Part shown: positions 8,010 through 15,557 of the stretch, piece by piece
How the letters are laid out: each line of letters opens with the position of its first letter
Position numbering within the stretch: the first letter of the stretch is position 1
Origin: an uncultured Lysobacterales bacterium
GTDB lineage: Bacteria > Pseudomonadota > Gammaproteobacteria > Xanthomonadales > SZUA-36
DNA: 24,452 nt
Reading direction: 5' to 3'
Assembly (NCBI GenBank): GCA_937974465.1
Contig: CALJWY010000228.1
Span: forward strand, 1 to 24,452
Notes under the pieces: model-generated
Database searches by the model: none
What the model was told of the DNA's origin: nothing
Seen by the model: the letters and a program-made list of their open reading frames with translations, nothing else
Program-made: the position numbers and the translations under genes

Positions 8010-8761
8010 AAGTCTTCACATCCATGACGCAATGGCAGACATTCAGGCAGGGGATAAAGGAGCACCCACTGGGTTTTGTACCTACGATGGGCGCATTACA
8101 CCAAGGTCACCTGTCGTTGGTTGAGGCGAGCCGGGAAACCGACCTGATTACCATCGCAAGTATTTTTGTCAATCCCAGGCAGTTTGATGACAAGCGTGAT
8201 TTTGATGCTTATCCAAGTGACTACCAGTCGGACCTGGAAATGCTGGAAGCTGCCGGTGTGCACTTCGTGCTGATGCCGGAGACCGGTCAAATCTATGCCG
8301 ATGATTACCGGTTCAAAGTGACGGAGAGCGAGTTTAGCCACAAGTTCTGTGGCGCACATCGCCCGGGTCACTTTGACGGGGTTTTGACCGTGGTCATGCG
8401 TCTGTTAAACCTTGTTCGTCCTGATAATGCCTATTTTGGTGAAAAGGACTACCAGCAATTAAAACTGATCAGCGACATGGTCGCGGCTTTCTTCGTGCCC
8501 GTGAACATCGTTGCCTGTCAGACAATCCGTGAAGAGGATGGTCTGGCGATGAGTTCACGCAACCGGCGCCTGGACAAAAAAAGCCGGCAACTGGCCCCCG
8601 AACTCTATGCTGCTATCAGAAACAGTGCGACCGCTGATGAAGCGACAGAAATCCTGCTCGAAAAGGGTTTTGATGTCGATTATGTCGAGGATATTGCAGA
8701 CAGGCGCCTGGCAGCCGTCCGCATGGGTGACACGAGGTTAATTGATAATGTCAAAATCTGA
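8006..8761 (+). CDS. panC: Pantothenate synthetase (pantoate-beta-alanine ligase)
   Basis: A 251-residue PanC that joins pantoate and beta-alanine with ATP to give pantothenate. The ATP-binding HxGH signature is H-Q-G-H (32-35) after FVPTMGALH; FVNPRQF, GHFDGV, FGEKDYQQL (144-152) and MSSRNRRL (182-189) complete the nucleotidyltransferase core. All synthesis motifs are intact. The C-terminal lid domain is shorter than in the roughly 280-residue enteric enzymes, ending at GDTRLIDNVKI without a tail. The start codon overlaps the panB stop (ATGA), and its end overlaps coaBC by 14 bases. Beta-alanine must come from elsewhere, since no panD (aspartate decarboxylase) is in this cluster. Confidence 0.94.
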   Translation: MKVFTSMTQWQTFRQGIKEHPLGFVPTMGALHQGHLSLVEASRETDLITIASIFVNPRQFDDKRDFDAYPSDYQSDLEMLEAAGVHFVLMPETGQIYADDYRFKVTESEFSHKFCGAHRPGHFDGVLTVVMRLLNLVRPDNAYFGEKDYQQLKLISDMVAAFFVPVNIVACQTIREEDGLAMSSRNRRLDKKSRQLAPELYAAIRNSATADEATEILLEKGFDVDYVEDIADRRLAAVRMGDTRLIDNVKI

Positions 8762-10004
8762 ACAGAAATATTTGTCTGGACGGAAACAGCCCAATGTCCT
8801 GTTGTTGATGTCGGGTTCAATTGCCTGCGTCAAAGCATCGGCGTTGATTTCCGCCTGGACAAGGCGGGGTAGCGAAGTTCGTGTCGCTTGCACCCGCAGT
8901 GTCTGCGAGTTTATCGGTCATTCAAGCTTGCAGGGCCTCGGCGCTGATAGGGTATTCGATGATGTTTTCGCAGCCGGGCAAGCGATGGAGCATATATCCC
9001 TCGGTAAATGGGCAGATGTCATCGTTGCAGCACCCGCGACCTCGAATCTGATCAATAAATTATCTGCCGGTATCGCCGATGATGCTGTCACCACGGTCTG
9101 GCAAGCCGCATATGGTCAGGGTAAGCCCATGGTTATCGTTCCTGCCATGAATACCCGCATGTGGCGTTACCCGGCAACGCAGGAAAGCATTTCCAGGCTG
9201 GATCAATGGGGGATTAATGTCCTGCCTGTGGGTGAGGGCGAACTGGCCTGTGGTGAGCGGGGCGAGGGTCGTATGCTGGAGCCAGATGAAATATTGAAAT
9301 TGGTAGATGGCTTATTGAATATTGAACACCGGCCTACTGGCAAACATATCCTGATTACAGCTGGCGGCACCCGCGAACGTATAGATTCGGTTAGGTATAT
9401 CGGTAACACGAGTAGCGGGCGCACAGCCGCCAGGCTCGCAGATGCACTGACGGATGCCGGCCACGAATTGACCTGGCTTGGCGCGCAAGACGCCATGCGG
9501 CCGTCGCGGGTCAAAAAGACAGTCAATTATTATGATTTCGCGGATATGGAAGCTGCTCTGCGGAACCTGCTGGCCACCAACGAGTACGACGCAGTGATAC
9601 ATGCTGCGGCCGTCAGTGATTTCAGTGTCGCTTCAATTGAGACCGGCGATGGGCAATGTCTGCAACAGGGGCAAAGCAAATTGTCCTCAGGATCTGACCT
9701 GGTCCTGCGGCTGAAGCGCAACCCGAAACTGTTGAGCCAGCTTAAGACCTGGACAAGTAACCCATCCATGCTGGTGGTCGGTTTCAAATTAACCGATACC
9801 GATGACGCGCAACTGCGGGCAGCAAGTGTCAAGCGGCAGTTTGAGTGCGCGGATGTCGATGCGGTCGTGCACAATGATCTTGCAGATATCAATGCGGATA
9901 CGCATCGCTACCATGTACACCTTCCAAACCGGGATCCGGCTCATTGCGAAAACGTCGAGGTCCTGGCAACAACCATAAACAACTTGATGGAGAAAGAGTC
10001 ATGA
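8748..10004 (+). CDS. coaBC: Bifunctional phosphopantothenoylcysteine synthetase/decarboxylase
   Basis: A 418-residue CoaBC (Dfp) that adds cysteine to 4'-phosphopantothenate (CoaB, C-terminal half) and decarboxylates the product to 4'-phosphopantetheine (CoaC, FMN-dependent N-terminal half). CoaC marks are the SGSIA flavin loop (22-26), His82 in MEHISLGKWAD, the PAMN motif (132-135) and Cys168 in ACGERGEGRML. CoaB marks are ITAGGTRERIDSVRYIGNTSSG (Asn220), AAAVSDF (287-293), Lys311 in the position of the catalytic lysine, and GFKLT (345-349), where enteric enzymes have GFAAE. The ATG at 8748 is preceded by GAGG; a TTG at 8742 is less likely. The end overlaps coaX by four bases. Confidence 0.95.
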   Translation: MSKSEQKYLSGRKQPNVLLLMSGSIACVKASALISAWTRRGSEVRVACTRSVCEFIGHSSLQGLGADRVFDDVFAAGQAMEHISLGKWADVIVAAPATSNLINKLSAGIADDAVTTVWQAAYGQGKPMVIVPAMNTRMWRYPATQESISRLDQWGINVLPVGEGELACGERGEGRMLEPDEILKLVDGLLNIEHRPTGKHILITAGGTRERIDSVRYIGNTSSGRTAARLADALTDAGHELTWLGAQDAMRPSRVKKTVNYYDFADMEAALRNLLATNEYDAVIHAAAVSDFSVASIETGDGQCLQQGQSKLSSGSDLVLRLKRNPKLLSQLKTWTSNPSMLVVGFKLTDTDDAQLRAASVKRQFECADVDAVVHNDLADINADTHRYHVHLPNRDPAHCENVEVLATTINNLMEKES

Positions 10005-10786
10005 AACTATGCCTGGATGTCGGCAACAGCCATATTTACGGTGGTGTGTATCAATCCGGTCGTGTCTCACTGACGTTCCGCAAGGCTTCAAAGCTGGGTT
10101 CATCTTCGGATGAATATGGTCTGTTTTTCAGATCTGTGCTAAGAGAAAATGGCCTGGATCCCAACCAGGTGGCCGAGATTGCTTTATGCAGCGTGGTGCC
10201 GGAAGTGGTCTATGCAATCTCAGCTGCCTGTCACAAGTATTTTAATATCCGTCCCTTTATTCTGAAGGCGGGAGTCAGGACCGGTCTGAAGATCCAATAT
10301 CGAAACCCTCTGGAGGTCGGTACAGACCGTATCGCAAACGCCATTGCCGGGGTCGAGATGTATCCGGGTGAAAATCTCGTGATCGTAGATTTGGGCACCG
10401 CGACCACACTTTGTGCAGTAGGCAAAGACCGATCCTATCGCGGCGGTGTGATTCTGCCGGGTCTGAAGATGTCCATGCAGGCACTCGAAAGTGGAACATC
10501 CAAACTCGGATCGGTTGAAATCACCCGCAAGGAAACCTGTCTCGGACGCACCACAGCCGAGAGCATACAGTCAGGATTGTATTTCGGAAGCCTTGGCGCC
10601 CTGCAGGAAGTGATTTATAGAATTCAGTCGGAAGAGTTTGGTGGTAAACGTCCAAAGGTGATTGCTACCGGAGGCTTTGCAAGCATATTTGACGAAACCG
10701 GCCTGTTTGATCAGATTGTTCAGGATCTTGTTTTGCGTGGCCTGTTGGCCGTCCTGGATATCAATAAACCGGGGCAGGTGACCTGA
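10001..10786 (+). CDS. coaX: Type III pantothenate kinase
   Basis: A 261-residue CoaX of the ASKHA fold that phosphorylates pantothenate, the first step from vitamin to CoA. Diagnostic motifs are DVGNSHIYGG (6-15), SVVPEV (64-69), GTDRIAN (107-113), VDLGTATT (129-136) and GGVILPG (148-154). Type III enzymes use monovalent cations, have poor ATP affinity and are not feedback-inhibited by CoA. I placed the start at ATG 10001, which gives an ATGA overlap with coaBC and has a GGAGAAAGAG ribosome-binding stretch just upstream; a frame extension to 9944 encodes nothing family-like. It is the last gene of the operon and faces the DUF502 gene with only 12 bases between the stops. Confidence 0.96.
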   Translation: MKLCLDVGNSHIYGGVYQSGRVSLTFRKASKLGSSSDEYGLFFRSVLRENGLDPNQVAEIALCSVVPEVVYAISAACHKYFNIRPFILKAGVRTGLKIQYRNPLEVGTDRIANAIAGVEMYPGENLVIVDLGTATTLCAVGKDRSYRGGVILPGLKMSMQALESGTSKLGSVEITRKETCLGRTTAESIQSGLYFGSLGALQEVIYRIQSEEFGGKRPKVIATGGFASIFDETGLFDQIVQDLVLRGLLAVLDINKPGQVT

Positions 10787-10798
10787 CAGGGCTCGGGG

Positions 10799-11440
10799 TT
10801 ATGGTTTACCAGTCTCTTCAGGGGGTTGTGCATCGGTTTGAGTGGCGCTGCTGTCCCGATCCTTGGTGACCGCACCAGTCAGAACCAGCTTCATGGCCTG
10901 CTCAAAAGGAATATCCAATGGTGTCAGGCAATTGCGGGGTACAAACATCGTGTATCCACCGATCTGGTAGCTCATTGGCATGTAGACAGCGACCGGGTCT
11001 TCGGCTGCCGGTGTAAATGGAAGGTCATCGAATTGTTCGCGTGTGACAAAACCCATCAACTGGAATGACTGGCCGGGTAATTGCACCATCACGACTTTGC
11101 CCATCTCGTTTTTCTTTTCCGGGTTCAGGTAGTCGATAAAGTCCTTGATGGCGGTATAGATGGTCTTGACCAGTGGCAGGCGGTTAAAGATTGTTTCACC
11201 GAGGTTGAACAGTTTCTGAAAGATAAGTACATGCGACAGCAAACCGATCAGGGCAATCAGGGCGAGCCCTGAAACCAGCCCCATGCCGGGAATATACCAG
11301 CCTTCGGGCAGGGTGAATTTCAATACCATGCCCATTAAACGCTCTGCGCTGATTGCGACCCACCACAAGATGGCCAGGGTTAATGTGATCGGTATGACGA
11401 CCGCCAGTCCCTTCAGAAATAGTTTCCCCAGTACATTCAT
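10799..11440 (-). CDS. DUF502 family inner-membrane protein
   Basis: A 213-residue DUF502 protein of unknown biochemical role. Two transmembrane segments are clear: about residues 8-30 (KGLAVVIPITLTLAILWWVA) and 52-75 (GMGLVSGLALIALIGLLSHVL). They are followed by the family's RLPLVKTIYTAIKDFIDYL motif (88-106) and a soluble domain with MGFVTREQF, VYMPMSYQIGGYTMFVPR and LDIPFEQAMKLVLTGAV. The C-terminal 20 residues are polar and probably disordered. Such proteins are common single-copy genes in proteobacteria; I do not assign a function. It has 45 bases to the upstream imuB-like gene on the same strand and might share its transcript. Confidence 0.88.
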   Translation of the reverse strand: MNVLGKLFLKGLAVVIPITLTLAILWWVAISAERLMGMVLKFTLPEGWYIPGMGLVSGLALIALIGLLSHVLIFQKLFNLGETIFNRLPLVKTIYTAIKDFIDYLNPEKKNEMGKVVMVQLPGQSFQLMGFVTREQFDDLPFTPAAEDPVAVYMPMSYQIGGYTMFVPRNCLTPLDIPFEQAMKLVLTGAVTKDRDSSATQTDAQPPEETGKP

Positions 11441-11485
11441 GGTGTTGTGTCGGTGTCCTTTGCCAGCATAGCTATTATAGGCATT

Positions 11486-12733
11486 TTATGAGAATAAACC
11501 GTGCAAATACCAACCGGGCCGGGGTTTGTATTCACGAAAAGCCCACAGTGTGCCGCCACTTGAATCTCTTACGACGAAGTAATCCCTGCGGCAGTCCCTG
11601 CCGTCCCACCAGCCGGATTCTATACGCTCGGGACCTGATAATATTTGGTAATTGTTGATCCGGCAGGGTTTTGGTTCGGCTAACAACCAGGCTGGCCGGC
11701 CTGGTCGGGTGGTGTAGGTGGCCGGCTCATCCAGTTCCCGCAGCGACCAGCTATGTTCCGGGCGATGATCCTGCAGGCCGTTGATTCCCTTCACGGCGCC
11801 CGTCCCCAACCTGGCTTGCAGGCGTTCAATGATGTTGCTGTCGGTTTCCGTTGCGGGTGTGCCGGTTTCTTTCAGTAAATCTGCCTGGAATTCTACGCAG
11901 GGCAGGAAGTGGAGGGCCTGTACGCGTATATGGCGTACCGGGCAGCACAGTTGCAGTCGCTCCAGGCGCTCGCGTAATAACAGCATCAGGTGGGCTTCAG
12001 AGCGGGTGGTTTGCCGCAGGTTCAGGTGGATGGTTTCGGTATCCGCCCCCAACTGCAAGCGAATCTGCAAAGCCTGTATACCACGGTCGCGGGCACGCAA
12101 TACCCCGCATAATTCCTGCACCAGGCGCTTCAGGGGAAAGATCAGACCCTGTGTATGCTGCGTGTCCGGCAGGTCGATGCCTGCCGTGAAGCTATCTGGT
12201 GGACGGAAAGTTTTACAGGGATCGGGACGCTGGCCCAGTAAACGATCCAGGTAATCACTTACAGCCAGCCCCAGGCGTCTTGTCAGCGCTTTACGTGGCA
12301 ACCGGAACACCTCGGCAGCGGTTCGGAAACCCATCTTTTGCAAGGCTTGTATGGATGCCGTGTGCAGGTTCAGGCCTTCAACACCGAGTGCACCAATACT
12401 TCTGCGGATATCGCCGCTTGTATGAATATGCAAGCCATGTCTGGCCGCAAGGTGAGCCGCCTCCGGCGTGGGTGCAATACCACTCATGCTTTGGTGTCCA
12501 AGTTGCTCAAGCTCAGCATGGATACGTTTTGCCAATGCTTCAGCATCACCGAATAATCGCTGGCTGCCGGCAACTTCCAGTAACAGGCCGTTATATTTCC
12601 GGGCGATACAGACCTGGCTGCTGTATTGGTAACACCAGCCAGCGAGACGTTGCAGACAGGCTTGTGCCAATGGTTGCTGAAAGTGCAGCGCCAGCCATTG
12701 GGGTGGTCTTTTATTGTCTGTATTTGTGGTCAT
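11486..12733 (-). CDS. imuB: ImuB-like Y-family polymerase homologue, short N-terminal palm
   Basis: A 415-residue ImuB-type protein, the catalytically inactive Y-family partner that links ImuA and DnaE2 to the beta clamp in SOS mutagenesis. Recognisable parts are RLAGWCYQYSSQV, GLLLEVAGSQRLFGDAEAL, GIAPTPEAAHLAAR, the helix-hairpin-helix LQKMGFRTAAEVFRLPRKAL, and the C-terminal RRDYFVVRDSSGGTLWAFRE ending in GWYLHGLFS. The start WLALHF is followed almost at once by LAQACLQRLAGW, so about 60 residues that normally lie between (PLAV..AA..LG...G....A.AL) are absent. ATG 12733 is chosen because it precedes WLALHF most closely; ATG 12763 and TTG 12781 are alternatives and none has a good ribosome-binding site. 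No imuA is adjacent and no LexA box was found upstream. Confidence 0.8.
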   Translation of the reverse strand: MTTNTDNKRPPQWLALHFQQPLAQACLQRLAGWCYQYSSQVCIARKYNGLLLEVAGSQRLFGDAEALAKRIHAELEQLGHQSMSGIAPTPEAAHLAARHGLHIHTSGDIRRSIGALGVEGLNLHTASIQALQKMGFRTAAEVFRLPRKALTRRLGLAVSDYLDRLLGQRPDPCKTFRPPDSFTAGIDLPDTQHTQGLIFPLKRLVQELCGVLRARDRGIQALQIRLQLGADTETIHLNLRQTTRSEAHLMLLLRERLERLQLCCPVRHIRVQALHFLPCVEFQADLLKETGTPATETDSNIIERLQARLGTGAVKGINGLQDHRPEHSWSLRELDEPATYTTRPGRPAWLLAEPKPCRINNYQILSGPERIESGWWDGRDCRRDYFVVRDSSGGTLWAFREYKPRPGWYLHGLFS

Positions 12734-12853
12734 GAAAACAGTTTGCCAGTAACGGTTCTCCATTCGTGAGAATAGAGGCAAAAGAGTATTTACCGGTTAA
12801 CTGTAGCATGGGTCGCAAACAGGTTTGAATCACTGACAAACGATAGCCCATAA

Positions 12854-12889
12854 AAAAACCGCGACCGGTTGATACCAGTCGCGGTTTTT
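12854..12889 (-). terminator. Bidirectional intrinsic terminator after the TonB receptor gene
   Basis: Perfect 12-bp arms AAAAACCGCGAC (12854-12865) and GTCGCGGTTTTT (12878-12889) enclose a 12-nt loop. The T-run follows the stem on both strands. It lies 11 bases beyond the TonB receptor stop and therefore separates that gene from imuB, which must have its own promoter in the remaining 120 bases or so. Confidence 0.87.
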
Positions 12890-12899
12890 CAGGGCAATA

Positions 12900-15332
12900 T
12901 CAGAATCGCTGACCGAACCGGATACCAAATGACCGAGGCCGGTTGGTAGCGGTGGTCCACGCATGGCCCGGCGGACGGGTAAGGTTCGGCAGCCCGGCGC
13001 CATAACCCGGGTCTTCGATATCGATCTCTGCTCGCTCATCAAACAGGTTGTTGATGAAAAGGGAGAGAGTCCAGTTATCCTTTTCGATACCCGTGGAGAG
13101 ATTCACCAGGGTGTAAGCAGCCATCTTCTGCCTTGCAGGAACATTGGTTGTGTCCAGGTCATTCCAGCGTGCGCCAGTATAGGATACGGCGGTCTGGAAG
13201 AAGCCGGGCATGGAGCCGACATCAAAATTACTCCGCCAGATTCCGGTTAACTGCAGTTCTGGCACATAGGGCATAGGTGTACCTTTTGGTGCGTTTGGCG
13301 GCAGGCCGGCATCTTCATCATCCTGGTCACGCCAGAATGGAGTCTTTAGCTCGGCATCGTTATAAGAACCGGCAAAACTCAGGGTGTTTCCGTCATTGAC
13401 TGCCCAGGTCAAATCCCACTCCACCCCCTTGGTTTGGGAGTTACCAACATTCTGAACAATGGTCAGGTTGGACACTGTAAAGTCGAGGAAACCAAACTGG
13501 AAATCATCCCAGTCGAGCAAATAAATGGCGCCGTTGAATCGAACCGAACCACCAGCCAGCACCGTCTTCCAGCCAAATTCGTAGTTGGTGACAAAATCAG
13601 GGCTATACTTGGGAATACCCTCGACCCGTGCGCGGTTTACACCACCTGCCCGGAAACCTTCAGACCAGGTCGCATAAACCATCTTGTCAGCATCGAAGCG
13701 ATACTCAAGGTTGCCTTTGAAAGCCCAGTCATCGCCCTTGGCCACGTCATCGAGAATCCGGGTGTTGAAGCAGGGATACTGAATCTCACCACCATCATCC
13801 GCCGGAATTTCAACAAATTCACCGTCGATATATTGACCGGTACAGTGCCTCAGAAACCCGTTAAAACCATACAATGAGTTTTCGTATTCAAAGTACCTGG
13901 CGCCGATCGTACCGGTTAACTTGTCGGTAAAATCAAAGGTCAGCTCGCCGAACAAAGCCGTGTCACGGTCTGTACGTACCTGCTTGGTTTGCCAGACCAC
14001 GTTGCCGCCCTCAACCACTGAAGTGGCTACAGCCGAATCGGGGACCGTATATTGAAGGTCAAAATCGTGCTTCTGTTTTTGATAAAACAGGCCACCGGTC
14101 CAGCGGAAGCGTTTGTCCGCGGAAGACTGGAAGCGCAGTTCATGGCTTTGACGGGTAAAGTCATTCTGGGCGTCTACGTATTGTGTTCCAACTGAGCAGT
14201 CACCAGAGTCGGTATAGTAAACACAAAATGCATCGTAGCCATAATAATTCTGATAGTAATAGGCGATGTACTGGGTATAGGACGTATAGTCATACTCGTA
14301 GTTTTGCTCCCGGTCCAGGTAGGCACCGGCGTAAACGACATCTACATCTCCCACATTACCGTCCAGTGTCAGGCTGGCCTGGTACCAGTCATCATTGCCG
14401 GTGGCAGGCCAGAATCTGCCAGTTTCCAGATCCCCGAAGAGCTCCGGGTTGTGCTCAAAATAACCTTCATGATCTGAATTCTGCGCCATGATTCCCGGCG
14501 TGACTGACCAGTTGTCATTCAGGTCAACCTTCAGCAATGCACGCACGCCGGTGGTCGTGACCTCGTTGGTGTTTTTACCAACCTGGGCAGAGTTGTCTGT
14601 TGTATTCGATGTTGGCCCCGGGATGGTGATGGAAGTCGGTACCTCATCGATATAACCCCCCAGTTCCTTGTGCCAGGCTACCAGCCTGATTGCGGCACGT
14701 TCGCCCACGGGAAAGTTCCAGAAACCATTCAGGTTGTAACCCGGTTCACCGCTCTTGGTTGTATTGGCTTCAAGGTCATAACCACCAACGGATACACCGA
14801 TTTCCGGCTTATTGGTGATGATACGGATGGTGCCTGACTGGCTACCCTGACCATAGAAAGTGCCTTGCGGACCGGCCAGTGTTTCGACCCTGGCTATGTC
14901 GTACATGTGAATATCCAGGACCTGGTTGATCGTGGTTACCGGTTGTTCGTCCAGGTAATAGCCGACACTGGGCATGGATGCGGAGTGATTGCCATCACCG
15001 CCACTGGCGATGCCGCGCATGTAAACCTGGCCGAAGCCGGGGCCGCCAGGACCACCCTGTGCGGTATACGAAACGGTCGGCAGGAAATTAACAAAATCAT
15101 CGAAAGACCGGACATTCAGTTCTTCCAGTTGCTTGTTGCCAAGCACCTGGACGGAAAGTGCGACATCCTGCAGGTTCTGTTCGCGCTTTTGGGCGGTGAC
15201 GATGACTTCCTCAAGGACTGCTGAGCTATCCTCTTGAGCATGGACTGGCATCACGACTGTCGCCGTTACCACAGAGCCCAGCAAGGCCATGGATATTGAT
15301 TGGGTTAATGGATTTCGGTTGAATTTTTTCAT
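12900..15332 (-). CDS. TonB-dependent outer-membrane receptor
   Basis: An 810-residue TonB-dependent receptor. It has a signal peptide (cleavage about VMPVHA|QEDS, residue 32), a TonB box EEVIVTAQK (41-49), a plug domain starting EQNLQDVALSVQVLG and containing VYMRGIASGG, VGYYLDEQPV and VETLAGPQGTFYGQGSQSGTIRI, then a beta-barrel ending in aromatic FGIRFGQRF. The plug wording is of the large iron complex receptor-like family abundant in marine gammaproteobacteria and sphingomonads, whose substrates are mostly unknown. One predicted extracellular loop is extremely tyrosine-rich and two loops contain cysteine pairs. AGGAG lies 6 bases before the ATG. It is divergent from the TPR-sulfotransferase gene. 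No siderophore biosynthesis or Fur-box evidence was seen, so iron is not assured as substrate. Confidence 0.94.
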   Translation of the reverse strand: MKKFNRNPLTQSISMALLGSVVTATVVMPVHAQEDSSAVLEEVIVTAQKREQNLQDVALSVQVLGNKQLEELNVRSFDDFVNFLPTVSYTAQGGPGGPGFGQVYMRGIASGGDGNHSASMPSVGYYLDEQPVTTINQVLDIHMYDIARVETLAGPQGTFYGQGSQSGTIRIITNKPEIGVSVGGYDLEANTTKSGEPGYNLNGFWNFPVGERAAIRLVAWHKELGGYIDEVPTSITIPGPTSNTTDNSAQVGKNTNEVTTTGVRALLKVDLNDNWSVTPGIMAQNSDHEGYFEHNPELFGDLETGRFWPATGNDDWYQASLTLDGNVGDVDVVYAGAYLDREQNYEYDYTSYTQYIAYYYQNYYGYDAFCVYYTDSGDCSVGTQYVDAQNDFTRQSHELRFQSSADKRFRWTGGLFYQKQKHDFDLQYTVPDSAVATSVVEGGNVVWQTKQVRTDRDTALFGELTFDFTDKLTGTIGARYFEYENSLYGFNGFLRHCTGQYIDGEFVEIPADDGGEIQYPCFNTRILDDVAKGDDWAFKGNLEYRFDADKMVYATWSEGFRAGGVNRARVEGIPKYSPDFVTNYEFGWKTVLAGGSVRFNGAIYLLDWDDFQFGFLDFTVSNLTIVQNVGNSQTKGVEWDLTWAVNDGNTLSFAGSYNDAELKTPFWRDQDDEDAGLPPNAPKGTPMPYVPELQLTGIWRSNFDVGSMPGFFQTAVSYTGARWNDLDTTNVPARQKMAAYTLVNLSTGIEKDNWTLSLFINNLFDERAEIDIEDPGYGAGLPNLTRPPGHAWTTATNRPRSFGIRFGQRF

Positions 15333-15417
15333 CTAAATCTCCTGGGTAGGATTTTTGATTGTTTTTCTCGTGGTCAGAGCTCGAATTTTTCTTTGGTGAT
15401 TTCAACGCTTTATTGAG

Positions 15418-15423
15418 ATTATA
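15418..15423 (-). promoter_or_regulatory. Candidate -10 element for the TonB receptor gene
   Basis: A perfect TATAAT on the minus strand lies about 86 bases upstream of the receptor ATG in the divergent intergenic region. The -35 position holds only a T-rich stretch, so an activator may be needed or this may be coincidental. Confidence 0.35.
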
Positions 15424-15557
15424 CTAACAGTTTATTAACAAAAAATCATAGGGTGCTCACCTGAGTCAGGAATACAGCCAAAAGACCGGCTCTGTGCCCT
15501 GCCAACATCCTGTAGGATTTGCACCCACTAACAGAGTTTTCGGAGATAATATCGTCC

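Noticed and set aside
9944..10000. 19-codon upstream extension of coaX
   Set aside because: The extension encodes no CoaX-like sequence and is fully inside coaBC; ATG 10001 has a ribosome-binding site and the ATGA overlap.
12199..12735. 178-codon plus-strand frame
   Set aside because: It lies wholly antisense to the ImuB-like gene, whose protein has recognisable motifs throughout; the antisense frame has no family-like content.
12801..12824. CTGT...ACAG pair upstream of imuB considered as a LexA box
   Set aside because: The half-sites are 14 bases apart, whereas a LexA box needs 8.
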